A DNA stretch of 64,000 nucleotides from an uncultured Bacilli bacterium. GTDB lineage: Bacteria > Bacillota_I > Bacilli_A > RF39 > UBA660. The notes beneath the pieces were generated by a model that saw only the letters and a list, made by a program, of their open reading frames with translations, had not been told where the DNA came from and did not search any database. Of this stretch, positions 15,981-25,476 are shown one piece after another (position 1 is the first letter of the stretch; every line of letters starts with the position of its first letter). Location: assembly GCA_947585665.1 (NCBI GenBank), contig CANPXE010000004.1, positions 1-64,000 on the forward strand, in the 5' to 3' direction. Position numbers and translations under genes: made by a program.

Positions 15981-17166
15981 AAAAATAGAATTATTAGCTC
16001 CGGCGGGTGATTTGGAACGTTTAAAAATAAATTTATTATATGGTGCGGATGCGGTTTATTTTGGTGGTAAAAAGTATAGTTTACGAGCTAATGCTTCTAA
16101 CTTTGGTTTAGATGAAATTGAAGAAGCATGTCGCTTTGCTCATAAACTTCATAAAAAAGTATATCTCACTTTAAACATTGTCTTTCACGATGAAGATTTA
16201 GAAGGATTAGAAAAATATATTGATGATGTCGTTAAGTGTGGAATTGATGCTTTTATTATCAGTGATCCTTTTATCATCAATTATATCGTTAAGAATTATC
16301 CCGATGTTGAAGCGCATTTGAGTACGCAAAATTCCACCACTAATAAAGATACAGTACGCTTTTTTAAAGAACAAGGAATAAAAAGAGTAGTACTAGCTCG
16401 TGAAGTATCTTTAAAAGAGATGAAAGAAATAATTGATGACGTTGGTGTTGACGTTGAAGTCTTTATTCATGGGGCCATGTGTACCTTTTATAGTGGAAGA
16501 TGTTGTCTATCAAATTATGTGACAAACCGTGATTCCAATCGTGGGGGATGTGCCCAAATATGCCGTTTTGCTTATGATTTAGAAGAAGATAGTAGTGATA
16601 CGAATTTTACAATGGCCACTAAAGATTTAAATCTTTCCCGTTACATTAAAGATTTAATTGATATTGGTGTTACAAGTCTTAAAGTAGAAGGAAGAATGCG
16701 TTCGGCGTATTATCTTGCGACTGTAATTGGTACATATCGTAAAATAATCGATTATTATTATGAAAAGCGTAATGATGAAGAATTTTTAGAAGAACAATAT
16801 CGTATTTTAGACCGTGTCGCAAATAGAGAAACGAGTAGTCATTACCTAATGAAAAAAGCTGATTATACTGATCAATACTATACTGGTCGTCAAGAATTAT
16901 CAAATCAAGATTTTTTAGGATTAGTAGAAAAATATGATCCTAAAAAACATATATTGACATTATATGAAAGAAATTATTTTAAAGTAGGGGATGATGTGAC
17001 TCTCTTTACGCCAAATGGACAAGATTATACTTTTAAAATAGCAAAAATGTATAATGAAAAGATGGAAGAGATTGATACTGCTCGTCACCCTGAAGAAGTA
17101 ATAAATATTGAAGTGGAAGTTCCTTTTGAAGTTCCTGAATATTCAATGGTTCGTATAAAAGTGTAG
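15970..17166 (+). CDS. trhP2: U32 family peptidase-like protein, TrhP2 (YrrO) type
   Basis: 398 aa. N-terminal U32 barrel: IELLAPAGDLERLKINLLYG, GADAVYFGGKKYSLRANASN, then the family Cys cluster GAMCTFYSGRCCLSNYVTNR followed by GGCAQICR, which probably holds an iron-sulfur cluster. SLKVEGRMRSAYYLATVIGT is also characteristic. The C-terminal 90 residues form the usual beta-rich extension. Acts with TrhP1 in ho5U34 formation, upstream of TrmR methylation. No prephenate-pathway gene is in view. Confidence 0.93.
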   Translation: MRSKKIELLAPAGDLERLKINLLYGADAVYFGGKKYSLRANASNFGLDEIEEACRFAHKLHKKVYLTLNIVFHDEDLEGLEKYIDDVVKCGIDAFIISDPFIINYIVKNYPDVEAHLSTQNSTTNKDTVRFFKEQGIKRVVLAREVSLKEMKEIIDDVGVDVEVFIHGAMCTFYSGRCCLSNYVTNRDSNRGGCAQICRFAYDLEEDSSDTNFTMATKDLNLSRYIKDLIDIGVTSLKVEGRMRSAYYLATVIGTYRKIIDYYYEKRNDEEFLEEQYRILDRVANRETSSHYLMKKADYTDQYYTGRQELSNQDFLGLVEKYDPKKHILTLYERNYFKVGDDVTLFTPNGQDYTFKIAKMYNEKMEEIDTARHPEEVINIEVEVPFEVPEYSMVRIKV

Positions 17167-17174
17167 GTGATTTT

Positions 17175-18311
17175 ATGAAAAAAGAAATTAAAGAACAAAT
17201 TGATATAACTTTACAAAAAAGACAAGATGCTTTGAGTAAATATGCTTGTCGTGATAAAGATGCTGTCCGTTATCATCCGTTTAAAGAAGATTATCGTCCC
17301 CCTTTCTGGCATGATACTGATCGCATTATTTATAATTTGTCATATTCCCGTTATTCCGATAAGACACAAGTTTTTTCTTTTGAAGATAATGATCATATAA
17401 GTAAACGTATGACGCATGTTCAATTAGTTAGTAAAGTCGCTCGTACCATTGGACGCATGCTTAACTTGAATGAAGATTTGATTGAAGCTGCTGCTTTGGG
17501 ACATGACATTGGTCATACCCCTTTAGGACATGAAGGCGAATACATTTTAAATGAAATTTCTCTTCGTGAATTAGGGGAATATTTTAAGCACAACGTTCAA
17601 GGAGTACGTACATATATGTACATTGATCGTGGTGGTAATGGTTCCAATTTAACACTTCAAGTATTGGATGCTGTCTTGTGTCATAACGGCGAAATGGTCA
17701 GTGGGGAATATCGTCCTAAAAAGAAGACAAAAGAAGAATTTTTAAAGGAATATGAAGCATCATATAAAGATAAAGAAGTATCTAAACATTTAATTCCAAT
17801 GACCCTTGAAGGATGTGTTGTTAGAATTTCTGACATCATCGCCTACATCGGTCGTGATATTGAAGACGCTATTATGATAGGTGTTGTAAAGCGTGAACAA
17901 ATACCAAAGAGTATAAAAGATGTTTTAGGTGATAATAATCCGCAAATCATTGCTACAATAATTGATGATATCATTAACAATAGTTATGGTAAGCCATATA
18001 TTAAAATGAGTGATAAAGTTTATCGTGCCATTGTCGATCTAAAAAAGTTTAATTATGAAAATATCTACAATAAAGCGAATACTAAAGAAGAATTAGAGTA
18101 TTATAATAAAGGCTTTAATTTATTATTTGATAAATATTTAAAAGATATTGAATATAATAATGAAGAAAGTGATATCTTCAAAGACTTTTTAAAGTATAAG
18201 AAAGAGGCCTATTTCAATAATACTAATTCTAAAAGAATGGTTATTGATTTTCTAGCGGGTATGACTGATGATTATTTCCGCGACCGTTGTCGCAAGATAG
18301 TTGGGAAATAG
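17175..18311 (+). CDS. dGTPase-like HD-domain deoxynucleoside triphosphate triphosphohydrolase
   Basis: 378 aa. Starts with a conserved lead-in (YRPPFWHDTDRIIYNLSYSR), then THVQLVSKVARTIGRMLNLN with the first metal His, and GHDIGHTPLGHEGE with His110-Asp111. Family members convert dNTPs to deoxynucleoside plus triphosphate. In Bacillus the slot between yrrO and greA holds udk; here it holds this HD enzyme. GTAGGTGATT gives the ribosome site 8 bases after trhP2, so it is in the same transcript. Confidence 0.88.
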   Translation: MKKEIKEQIDITLQKRQDALSKYACRDKDAVRYHPFKEDYRPPFWHDTDRIIYNLSYSRYSDKTQVFSFEDNDHISKRMTHVQLVSKVARTIGRMLNLNEDLIEAAALGHDIGHTPLGHEGEYILNEISLRELGEYFKHNVQGVRTYMYIDRGGNGSNLTLQVLDAVLCHNGEMVSGEYRPKKKTKEEFLKEYEASYKDKEVSKHLIPMTLEGCVVRISDIIAYIGRDIEDAIMIGVVKREQIPKSIKDVLGDNNPQIIATIIDDIINNSYGKPYIKMSDKVYRAIVDLKKFNYENIYNKANTKEELEYYNKGFNLLFDKYLKDIEYNNEESDIFKDFLKYKKEAYFNNTNSKRMVIDFLAGMTDDYFRDRCRKIVGK

Positions 18312-18321
18312 TACCTTTTTC

Positions 18322-18350
18322 TTGACAAATGAAATAAATTGTAGTATCTT
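18322..18350 (+). promoter_or_regulatory. Promoter of greA
   Basis: Consensus -35 TTGACA (18322-18327), 17 bp, TATCTT (18345-18350). Confidence 0.65.
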
Positions 18351-18385
18351 TTTAAAAGTAATTGAAAAAAAGAGGTGCAACCAAA

Positions 18386-18853
18386 ATGAAAGATAAAAAG
18401 ATATATCTAACTCGTGAAGGATTAGAAGAATTAAAAAATGAATTAGATGATTTAATAAATGTTAAGCGTCCAGCTAATATAAAATCTATAAAAGAAGCTC
18501 GTGCTTTGGGAGATCTTTCTGAAAATGCTGACTATGATTCTGCCAAAAATGAACAAGCTGAAATCGAAGGACGTATTAAAAGATTAGAAAAAATGTTAGA
18601 AAACGTTGAGATAATTGAAAATGTTAGTACTGATAAAGTAGCAATCGGATCAACTGTAGCCATTAAATATGTTGATGATGATGACACTGATGAATATAAG
18701 ATTGTTGGAAGTCAAGAAGCTGATCCATTTATGAGCAAAATTTCTAACGAAAGTCCAATTGCAAAGGCCCTTTTAAATAAAAAAGTAGGGGATGTTGTCG
18801 AAGTTGAGAGCCCAAATGGTGTTTATAAGATTGAGATAACAGAAATAAAATAA
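18386..18853 (+). CDS. greA: Transcription elongation factor GreA
   Basis: 155 aa from ATG 18386, after AGAGGTG; the in-frame TTG at 18362 is upstream of the ribosome site. Coiled-coil N-terminal domain with the acidic tip ARALGDLSENADYDSAKNEQ and the C-terminal FKBP-like domain (SPIAKALLNKKVGDVVEVES). Restarts backtracked RNA polymerase by stimulating transcript cleavage. Usual length. Confidence 0.97.
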   Translation: MKDKKIYLTREGLEELKNELDDLINVKRPANIKSIKEARALGDLSENADYDSAKNEQAEIEGRIKRLEKMLENVEIIENVSTDKVAIGSTVAIKYVDDDDTDEYKIVGSQEADPFMSKISNESPIAKALLNKKVGDVVEVESPNGVYKIEITEIK

Positions 18854-18862
18854 AAAAATAGG

Positions 18863-18901
18863 AAATGCATATAGAGATATTCTGTGTGCATTTTCTTTTT
18901 T
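18863..18901 (+). terminator. Strong terminator of greA
   Basis: A 13-bp stem (18863-18875 / 18881-18893, two G-T pairs) with loop GATAT, then TCTTTTTT. Confidence 0.92.
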
Positions 18902-18920
18902 AGTTTTAGGAGAGAAAAAG

Positions 18921-19799
18921 ATGATACCAATAAAAAAAGAACTAGATAGTATTCTTAATTTAGAAGATGATGCTTATAAAGAAGAGTATAATAGATATTT
19001 AAATGTATTTCTTTCTAATCAATTAAAGATTTCTGATATTAGGAATATGTTAGATGAAGAAACAATAAAGAAAGTTGAAGAAAAGATTAATATCATTCAT
19101 CAAGAACAACTCTATACGGGTAAATTATTACATCCTTCAACACACATCGAAAATGTCATTTTATTTTCAGCTATTATTGGGAAAAGTTTATCTTTGAATG
19201 AAAAAGATTTAGACCTTTTATTAACAGCCTCTCTTTATCATGACATTGGTCGTAAAAGTGATCATTATGAAAAATATCATGGACAAATAAGTAGTGTAAT
19301 AGTTGGAGAAAAATTAAAAAATGATTATGAGAAAACAGAACTTGCTATTATGAGAGTGATGATTTCTTATCACAATGAGCATGAAATGAGAGACGTCGAA
19401 GGTAATTATGATTTGACCAAATTAATTGAAATATGTAATGATATGGGAATTGATGTAAAAAATGAAGAATTAATGAAGCGTATAGTAAGACTATCTTTTG
19501 CCTTAAAAGATGCTGATGCTCTTGATCGAACAAGATTTAGTGTCACTTCACCAAATGCTTTTGTTGATGTCGCTCGTCTTCACTTTCCCATATCTAAAAG
19601 ACTTATTATGTTTTCTGAACAAGTAAATGAGTATTATGCCTCACTACAAATTCAAAAAGAACGTGAAGAAAATCCTAATTCTTCCCCAATCTTTAGTAAT
19701 ATTAAAGGAACTCCTAAACAAATATTGAGTGGATATTTAAGTCTTTCTTATTCTAAAACACAAAAAGATAAAATAAAAGTAATTGATAATTTCAATTAA
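18921..19799 (+). CDS. HD-domain phosphohydrolase
   Basis: 292 aa. Predicted metal-dependent phosphohydrolase: HPSTHIENVILFSAIIG carries the first His, LYHDIGRKSDHYEKYHGQIS holds His107-Asp108 and following ligands, and later LSFALKDADALDRTRF has the last Asp. N-terminal 65 residues and C-terminal 90 residues are helical. The specific substrate is not evident; it resembles YedJ-like HD proteins rather than the dNTPase upstream. AGGAGAG precedes the start, and it is bounded by terminators on both sides. Confidence 0.85.
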   Translation: MIPIKKELDSILNLEDDAYKEEYNRYLNVFLSNQLKISDIRNMLDEETIKKVEEKINIIHQEQLYTGKLLHPSTHIENVILFSAIIGKSLSLNEKDLDLLLTASLYHDIGRKSDHYEKYHGQISSVIVGEKLKNDYEKTELAIMRVMISYHNEHEMRDVEGNYDLTKLIEICNDMGIDVKNEELMKRIVRLSFALKDADALDRTRFSVTSPNAFVDVARLHFPISKRLIMFSEQVNEYYASLQIQKEREENPNSSPIFSNIKGTPKQILSGYLSLSYSKTQKDKIKVIDNFN

Positions 19800-19823
19800 T
19801 AATTAATGTTTACTATAAAATTT

Positions 19824-19842
19824 AGAGAGTAATCTCTTTTTT
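19824..19842 (+). terminator. Intrinsic terminator
   Basis: AGAGA (19824-19828) / TCTCT (19833-19837) with GTAA tetraloop and six T. Confidence 0.75.
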
Positions 19843-19843
19843 C

Positions 19844-19872
19844 TTGTTTAAAAAAAGAAAATACTATATAAT
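19844..19872 (+). promoter_or_regulatory. Promoter of tig
   Basis: TTGTTT (19844-19849), 17 bp, TATAAT (19867-19872). Confidence 0.7.
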
Positions 19873-19895
19873 ATAACTTGTTGGAGGAAAAGAAG

Positions 19896-21194
19896 ATGGC
19901 AAAAAAAGAAGAAAATAAAAAAGAAACTAAAAAAGAAGTAAAAAATAAAAGTAATGAAGTTGTAATAAAAATAGTAGGAGAAGAATGGACAGAAGCAATG
20001 GATGCAGCTTTTGAAGCTAAAAGAAAAGATGTCACAGTTAGTGGTTTCAGAAAAGGTAAAGTACCAAGAAATATATATGAAAAGAATTTTGGTAAAGAAA
20101 GTTTATATATGGCTGCTGTTGACAGTGTTATTCAACTTGCTTATGAAAGAGCTCTTGATGAATCTAAATTAGTTCCTGTTGTTCAACCAAAAGTAGAAGT
20201 TGCAGCTGTATGTGACGAATATGTTGAGTTTAAATTTACTATTACGACAAAACCAGATGTTAAAGTAAAAAAGTATAAAGGATTAAAAGTTAAAAAAGAA
20301 AAAGTTGAAGTTAGTAAAGAAGAATTAGATGAAGAAATGCAAAAAGTTTTGGAACGTTATGGTGAAGTTCGCATTAAAGAAAAGGGTAAACTTGAAAATG
20401 GAAATATTGCCGTAATTGATTTTGAAGGATTTAAAGATGGTGTTCCATTTGATGGTGGAAAAGCTGAAAACTATGAATTAGAAATAGGAAGTAATACTTT
20501 TATTCCTGGTTTTGAAGAACAATTAGTAGGAATGAAAGCCAAAGAAGAAAGAGATATTGATGTAACTTTCCCTGAAGAATATCCTGCTGAAAACTTAAAA
20601 GGTGCTAAAGTCGTTTTCAAAGTTAAACTTCATGAAATAAAAGAAAAAGTAAAGAGAGATTTTGATAAAGAATTATTTGAAGATTTAGCAATGGAAGGTG
20701 TTAATTCTAAAGAAGACTTAGAAAAAGAATTAAAAGCTAATATCGAAGCCCAAAAAGAAATGGATGCTGAAAACGCTTACGTTGATGCTTTATTAGATGC
20801 TGTTGCTAAAAATGTTGAAGTTGATATCCCAGAAGAAATGGTTGATGAAGAAGTAGAAAGATTACTTGGAAGATTCTCACAACAATTACAAATGCAAGGT
20901 GCTTCTCTTGACTTATATTATCAATTAACAAAAACAACAGAACAAGATTTGAAAAATCAACTTGAAAAAGAAGGATATAAGAACGTTCTATATCGTTTGA
21001 TGTTAGAAGAGATTGCTAAAGAAGAAAAGATTGAAATATCTGATGAAGATGCTTCTAAACAAGCTGATGATTTAGCAAAGAAATATAATATGAAGAAAGA
21101 AGATTTCTTGAAAAACTTTGGTGGAATTGAAATGATTAAGTATGATATGGAAATTCGCCAGGTCGTTGATTTATTAAAAGAACTTAATAAATAA
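19896..21194 (+). CDS. tig: Trigger factor (ribosome-associated chaperone, PPIase)
   Basis: 432 aa from ATG 19896 after GGAGG (19883-19887); an in-frame TTG at 19878 is upstream of it. N-terminal ribosome-binding domain with the signature GFRKGKVPR, then the FKBP-type PPIase domain at residues about 160-240 (GNIAVIDFEGFKDGVPFDGG, IPGFEEQLVGMK), then the long helical C-terminal arms. A Lys/Glu-rich N-terminal leader of about 20 residues (MAKKEENKKETKKEVKNKSN) is unusual for the family. Confidence 0.97.
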   Translation: MAKKEENKKETKKEVKNKSNEVVIKIVGEEWTEAMDAAFEAKRKDVTVSGFRKGKVPRNIYEKNFGKESLYMAAVDSVIQLAYERALDESKLVPVVQPKVEVAAVCDEYVEFKFTITTKPDVKVKKYKGLKVKKEKVEVSKEELDEEMQKVLERYGEVRIKEKGKLENGNIAVIDFEGFKDGVPFDGGKAENYELEIGSNTFIPGFEEQLVGMKAKEERDIDVTFPEEYPAENLKGAKVVFKVKLHEIKEKVKRDFDKELFEDLAMEGVNSKEDLEKELKANIEAQKEMDAENAYVDALLDAVAKNVEVDIPEEMVDEEVERLLGRFSQQLQMQGASLDLYYQLTKTTEQDLKNQLEKEGYKNVLYRLMLEEIAKEEKIEISDEDASKQADDLAKKYNMKKEDFLKNFGGIEMIKYDMEIRQVVDLLKELNK

Positions 21195-21213
21195 TTGGAC
21201 ATCAAATTAAATA

Positions 21214-21239
21214 AAAGTCTAGTAATAGACTTTTTTTTT
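21214..21239 (+). terminator. Terminator of tig
   Basis: AAAGTCTA / TAGACTTT (core AGTCTA 21216-21221 / TAGACT 21226-21231) with a GTAA tetraloop and nine T. Confidence 0.92.
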
Positions 21240-21283
21240 GTATTTAGATATGCTAAAATTAATATAGAATAGAGGGTGGAAAT

Positions 21284-21889
21284 ATGAATGAAGAAAAAGT
21301 TCCAGAAATAAAAACAGCCGAGACAGAAGAAAAAAAAGAAAAAGAAAAAGTAAAAACTCCTAAAAAACCTAAAGAACCTAAAGAACCAATGGATAAACAA
21401 GATCAATTATGTTATTTAGGTGCACTTATTTTCTTAATTTTAGCATTTCTTCCAGTAATTATGCGCAATATGGATCCTGGATATGATCCTGATAAATTTA
21501 AGGTAAAGGAAGAAACTCCAACCGAAAATAAAAATAGTGTTTTAAGATGTAATAGAGAATATCAAGAAGAAGGTTTCCACTATCGTGCTGAAGTCATTAG
21601 TTCATATAATAATTCCATTTTGGAAAAAACTATTCTTACGTATGAAATTACTATTGATTCATCAGATTTAACATTAGAGGAAATAGAAATACCAGAATAT
21701 AAAACTATTTCTGAAATAGAGTCTTCAGGTCTTGGAGCAAATGTTGAAGGAAATAAATACACCATAAATATTGATTATACTTTGGATAGAAATTTAAAAT
21801 CTAACGAATTACTAGCAAATCATAATAAAGAGTTGAGTGTTCAAAGAACAACTTATGTTGATAATCAATATAATTGTTCAGTAGGATAG
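21284..21889 (+). CDS. Membrane protein with Lys/Glu/Pro-rich cytoplasmic tail, unknown
   Basis: 201 aa, not recognised. Residues 1-40 are a low-complexity Lys/Glu/Pro region including PKKPKEPKEP, probably cytoplasmic and disordered. One hydrophobic helix at about 45-62 (LGALIFLILAFLPVIM) follows. The outer part (about 90-200) looks beta-rich and contains two Cys (NSVLRCNREYQ and the C-terminal YNCSVG) that could form a disulfide. Nine bases separate it from the phosphohexomutase gene, so the two are probably co-transcribed. Confidence 0.7.
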   Translation: MNEEKVPEIKTAETEEKKEKEKVKTPKKPKEPKEPMDKQDQLCYLGALIFLILAFLPVIMRNMDPGYDPDKFKVKEETPTENKNSVLRCNREYQEEGFHYRAEVISSYNNSILEKTILTYEITIDSSDLTLEEIEIPEYKTISEIESSGLGANVEGNKYTINIDYTLDRNLKSNELLANHNKELSVQRTTYVDNQYNCSVG

Positions 21890-21898
21890 GGTGAAAAG

Positions 21899-23275
21899 AT
21901 GCAATTGACAAAAGATATTAATAAATATATTTTCCGTGGTTACGATATTCGTGGTAAATATCCTAGTGATTTAAATGAAGATGTTGCTTATACTATTGGT
22001 CGTAGTTATGGGACTTACATAAAAAGATTTAATCAAACTAAGTGTGTTGTAGGACATGATAATCGTTATTCTTATAAAGAACTAACGGATGCTGTTGTTA
22101 AAGGAATAACTGATTCAGGAATGGATGTTTTATATCTTGATTTAGTGACAACACCAATGTATTATTACACTCAAATAAAATTAAATATTCCCGCAGGGGT
22201 CATGGTTACAGCTAGTCATAACCCTAAAGATGAAAATGGCTTTAAATTTTCTTTTGATGAAAGAGGAAATGCTAAAGGCGAAATGATTCAAGAATTTTTA
22301 AAATTTACTCTTGAACAAAATTTTGATAGTGGTAATGGTAAAGTAGAAAATTATGATATAAGGAATGAATACATTGAATTATTTAAGAAGAGTTTAGATT
22401 TTGGCGAAAGAAGAATAAAAGTAGTATTAGATCCAGGAAACGGAACGACAACTTCTATTCTTGAAGATGTCTATAAAAACTTTCCTATTGATTATGAAAT
22501 AATTTGTAAAGAGTCAGATCCAACTTTCCCTAATCATCATCCTGATCCTTGCGTTGAAAAGAATCTCGATATGTTAAAACAAAAAGTCTTAGAGACAAAA
22601 GCTGATGTTGGATTAGGTTTTGATGGTGATGGTGATCGTTTAGGTGTCATTGATGAAAATGGTAACTATATTGCAACTGATAAATATATGGTTATCATTA
22701 TTCGTGATATTATTAATAAAGTGAAAAATAAGAAATTTTTATATGATGTAAAGTGTTCGAAGATAGTCGAAGATGAAGTAAAAAAACTTGGTGGTGAAAC
22801 GATTTGTTATCGAACTGGAAACTCTTATACTAAAGCAAAAGTAAAAGAAGAAGATTTACCTTTTGGTGGCGAATTATCAGGTCATGTTTATTTCCGTGAT
22901 CGTTGGCCAGGGTTTGATTCTGGATTATATGCTGGACTTCGTCTCTTAGAAATTCTTAGTAAAACAACTAAAACAATTAGTGAACTATTGGATGGCATAA
23001 CACCTTATTACTCAACAGAAGAATTAAAGTTTGCTTCAAGTGATGACATAAAGGCAAGTGTTGTTGATAAAATAATTGCTTACTGCAAAGACAAAAATTA
23101 TCAAATCAATACTATTGATGGTGTCCGTGCTACTTTCTCTGATGGTTGGGCTTTAGTCCGTTATAGTAATACAGGGCCTAATATTACAGCGCGTTTTGAA
23201 GCAACTACTGCTGAGAGATTAGAATCCTTAAAAAAAGAATTCATTGATTTAATAAATGAAAATAATGTCAAGTAA
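21899..23275 (+). CDS. Phosphomannomutase/phosphoglucomutase
   Basis: 458 aa, full length for the alpha-D-phosphohexomutase family. Four-domain layout with the active-site Ser loop VMVTASHNPKDENGFKFS, the Mg-binding loop GFDGDGDRLGVI and the sugar-binding loop GGELSGHVYFRDR; the C-terminal phosphate-binding part has RYSNTGPNITARFE. It interconverts hexose 1- and 6-phosphates for sugar-nucleotide and envelope polysaccharide synthesis. The ManB/AlgC-type sugar loop suggests Man and/or Glc; GlmM function is less likely. Confidence 0.92.
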   Translation: MQLTKDINKYIFRGYDIRGKYPSDLNEDVAYTIGRSYGTYIKRFNQTKCVVGHDNRYSYKELTDAVVKGITDSGMDVLYLDLVTTPMYYYTQIKLNIPAGVMVTASHNPKDENGFKFSFDERGNAKGEMIQEFLKFTLEQNFDSGNGKVENYDIRNEYIELFKKSLDFGERRIKVVLDPGNGTTTSILEDVYKNFPIDYEIICKESDPTFPNHHPDPCVEKNLDMLKQKVLETKADVGLGFDGDGDRLGVIDENGNYIATDKYMVIIIRDIINKVKNKKFLYDVKCSKIVEDEVKKLGGETICYRTGNSYTKAKVKEEDLPFGGELSGHVYFRDRWPGFDSGLYAGLRLLEILSKTTKTISELLDGITPYYSTEELKFASSDDIKASVVDKIIAYCKDKNYQINTIDGVRATFSDGWALVRYSNTGPNITARFEATTAERLESLKKEFIDLINENNVK

Positions 23276-23291
23276 TGACATTATTTTTAAT
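23261..23291 (+). terminator. Terminator overlapping the mutase stop codon
   Basis: AATAATGTCA (23261-23270) / TGACATTATT (23276-23285); the stop TAA is in the loop; a T-rich tail follows. Confidence 0.8.
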
Positions 23292-23322
23292 TTTAATTTA
23301 AAAAAATGTAGGAATTGTTTTG

Positions 23323-23351
23323 TTGACAAATTAATATTTTATTAGTATAAA
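23323..23351 (+). promoter_or_regulatory. Promoter of topA
   Basis: TTGACA (23323-23328), 17 bp, TATAAA (23346-23351): near-consensus sigma-A promoter ending 22 bases before the start codon. Confidence 0.82.
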
Positions 23352-23373
23352 TATTTAGTGAGGATGTGAAGAG

Positions 23374-25407
23374 ATGGCAAAAAATTTAGTTATTGTCGAA
23401 TCGCCTAGTAAAAGTAGAACAATTGAAAAATATTTAGGTAAAGAATATAAAGTAGTGTCATCTAAAGGACATATTAGAGATTTGGCTACTACTGGTAAAT
23501 ATGGTTTAGGTGTAGATATTGAAAATGATTTTAAACCTAACTATGTTCCGGTTGAGGGAAAAAAGAAATTAATTGATGATTTGAAAAAAGAAGTTAAGAA
23601 TCATGAAAAAGTATATCTTGCAACTGACCCCGACCGTGAAGGAGAAGCAATTTCTTGGCATTTAAAAGATGCTTTAGGATTATCTGAAAAAGATTACGAA
23701 AGAGTTTTGTTTCACGAAATCACCAAAGATAAAGTAATTGATGCTTTTAATCATACGCGTAAGATTGATGAAGATTTAGTTCATTCTCAAGAAGCTCGAA
23801 GAATATTAGATCGTATCATTGGTTTTCGTTTGAGTAAATTAATGCAGTCCAAAACGGGTGGGAAGAGTGCTGGTCGTGTGCAAAGTGTTGCTTTGAAACT
23901 AATCGTTGATCGTGAACGTGAAATAGAGGCTTTTGTTCCAGAAGAGTATTGGACGATTACCGCTCTTTTTGATGAGTTTGAAGCTAAACTTTTCAACTAT
24001 GATCATAAAGATATCGAAGTTCATTCTGAGAGTGAAGCTGATGCTATTCTTGAAAAGTTAGACAAGCATTTTACTATTGATAGTATCGAGACAAAACAGA
24101 AGGGTAAAAAAGCAAAGCCTCCATATATTACGAGTACTTTACAACAAGATGCTGTTAATAAATTAAACTTTCCATCAAAGAAGACTATGAGTCTTGCCCA
24201 AAAACTCTACGAAGGAGTAGACCTTGAAAATGAAACGGTCGGTCTTATCACTTACATGAGAACGGATTCTGTTCGTCTATCTGATGAGTTTATCGGTAGT
24301 GGTTATCACTTCATTGAAGAAAATTATGGTAAAGAATATATTGGTTATGTCAAAGTGAGTAAAAAAACCGAAAATGTTCAAGACGCTCATGAGGCCATTC
24401 GTCCAACTAGTATTCTTCGTACACCAGAAAAAGTTAAAAAGTATTTATCAAGTGATGAATATAAACTATATTCAATGATTTATTATCGTGCTCTTGCATC
24501 CCTCATGGCTGATGCTAAAGTCAATGCCACAACAGTTGTTCTTGATAATCACAATTATCAATTTAAAGCAACTGGGCAAGTATTAGTATTTGATGGATAT
24601 TTAAAAGTCTATAAAGAGTATGAAAATAGTGAAGATAAAATTTTACCAGCTTTAGAAAAATATAAAGATGGGGGAATAGATGCTAATGAAATAACGAAAG
24701 AACAACATTTTACGCAACCACCATCTCGTTATACTGAAGCAAAATTAATTAAGGAAATGGAAGAGTTAGGAATAGGACGTCCATCTACTTATGCCAAAAT
24801 AATTGATACTATTCGTGAACGTGAATACGTAACGATGGAAGATAAAAAGTTTAAGCCTACCGAAATTGGTTATGAAACGACTGATAAACTTCAAGAATTT
24901 TTCTCAGATATCATCAATGTTGAATATACCGCCAAAATGGAAAAGGACTTAGATGACATATCTGATGCTAATAAAGATGAATTACAATTACTTCATAACT
25001 TCTATGATGAATTTGCACCTCTTGTTCAAACCGCCTTCCAAAACATGGAGAAAAAAGGTCCAGAGGAAACTGGTGAAAAGTGTCCTGAATGTGGAAGTAA
25101 CTTAGTCATCCGTAAAGGAAAATATGGTGAATTTGTCGCTTGTTCAAATTATCCAACTTGTAAATATATCAAAAAAGAACAAAAAGAAGTTAAAGTGATA
25201 TGTAAGTGCCCTAAGTGTGGTGGCAATATCATTGAACGAACTAGCAAGAAAGGTAAAGTTTTCTACGGATGTAGTAACTATCCAAAATGTAAAGTAGCAA
25301 CCTGGGATTTACCAACGGGAGAGTTATGTCCAAAGTGTAAGAGCCTTTTAGTAAATAACAAAGGAACAATCAAGTGTAGTAATACGGAATGTGACTATGA
25401 ACAATAA
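23374..25407 (+). CDS. topA: DNA topoisomerase I
   Basis: 677 aa, type IA enzyme relaxing negative supercoils. Toprim domain at the N-terminus (KNLVIVESPSKSRTIEKYLG ... ATDPDREGEAISWHL), catalytic Tyr294 in GLITYMRTDSVRLS, then LGIGRPSTYAKIIDTIRER. The C-terminus has three Cys4 zinc modules (CPECGSNLVIRKGKYGEFVA..., CPKCGGNIIERTSKKGKVFY..., CPKCKSLLVNNKGTIKCS). In Bacillus topA is followed by trmFO and xerC-type genes; here xerD follows directly. Confidence 0.97.
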   Translation: MAKNLVIVESPSKSRTIEKYLGKEYKVVSSKGHIRDLATTGKYGLGVDIENDFKPNYVPVEGKKKLIDDLKKEVKNHEKVYLATDPDREGEAISWHLKDALGLSEKDYERVLFHEITKDKVIDAFNHTRKIDEDLVHSQEARRILDRIIGFRLSKLMQSKTGGKSAGRVQSVALKLIVDREREIEAFVPEEYWTITALFDEFEAKLFNYDHKDIEVHSESEADAILEKLDKHFTIDSIETKQKGKKAKPPYITSTLQQDAVNKLNFPSKKTMSLAQKLYEGVDLENETVGLITYMRTDSVRLSDEFIGSGYHFIEENYGKEYIGYVKVSKKTENVQDAHEAIRPTSILRTPEKVKKYLSSDEYKLYSMIYYRALASLMADAKVNATTVVLDNHNYQFKATGQVLVFDGYLKVYKEYENSEDKILPALEKYKDGGIDANEITKEQHFTQPPSRYTEAKLIKEMEELGIGRPSTYAKIIDTIREREYVTMEDKKFKPTEIGYETTDKLQEFFSDIINVEYTAKMEKDLDDISDANKDELQLLHNFYDEFAPLVQTAFQNMEKKGPEETGEKCPECGSNLVIRKGKYGEFVACSNYPTCKYIKKEQKEVKVICKCPKCGGNIIERTSKKGKVFYGCSNYPKCKVATWDLPTGELCPKCKSLLVNNKGTIKCSNTECDYEQ

Positions 25408-25445
25408 AAAAGAATGGAATAATTTAACTATTTCCATTCTTTTTT
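25406..25445 (+). terminator. Strong terminator of topA
   Basis: AAAAAAGAATGGAA (25406-25419) / TTCCATTCTTTTTT (25432-25445); the arms carry A and T runs, so it could act in both directions. Confidence 0.9.
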
Positions 25446-25476
25446 GGTATAATTATCTTAGAATCGAAGTGATAAG

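Noticed and set aside
20957-21406. Minus-strand 149-aa ORF rich in Phe
   Set aside because: Antisense of the Lys/Glu-rich end of tig and start of the next gene; composition artefact.
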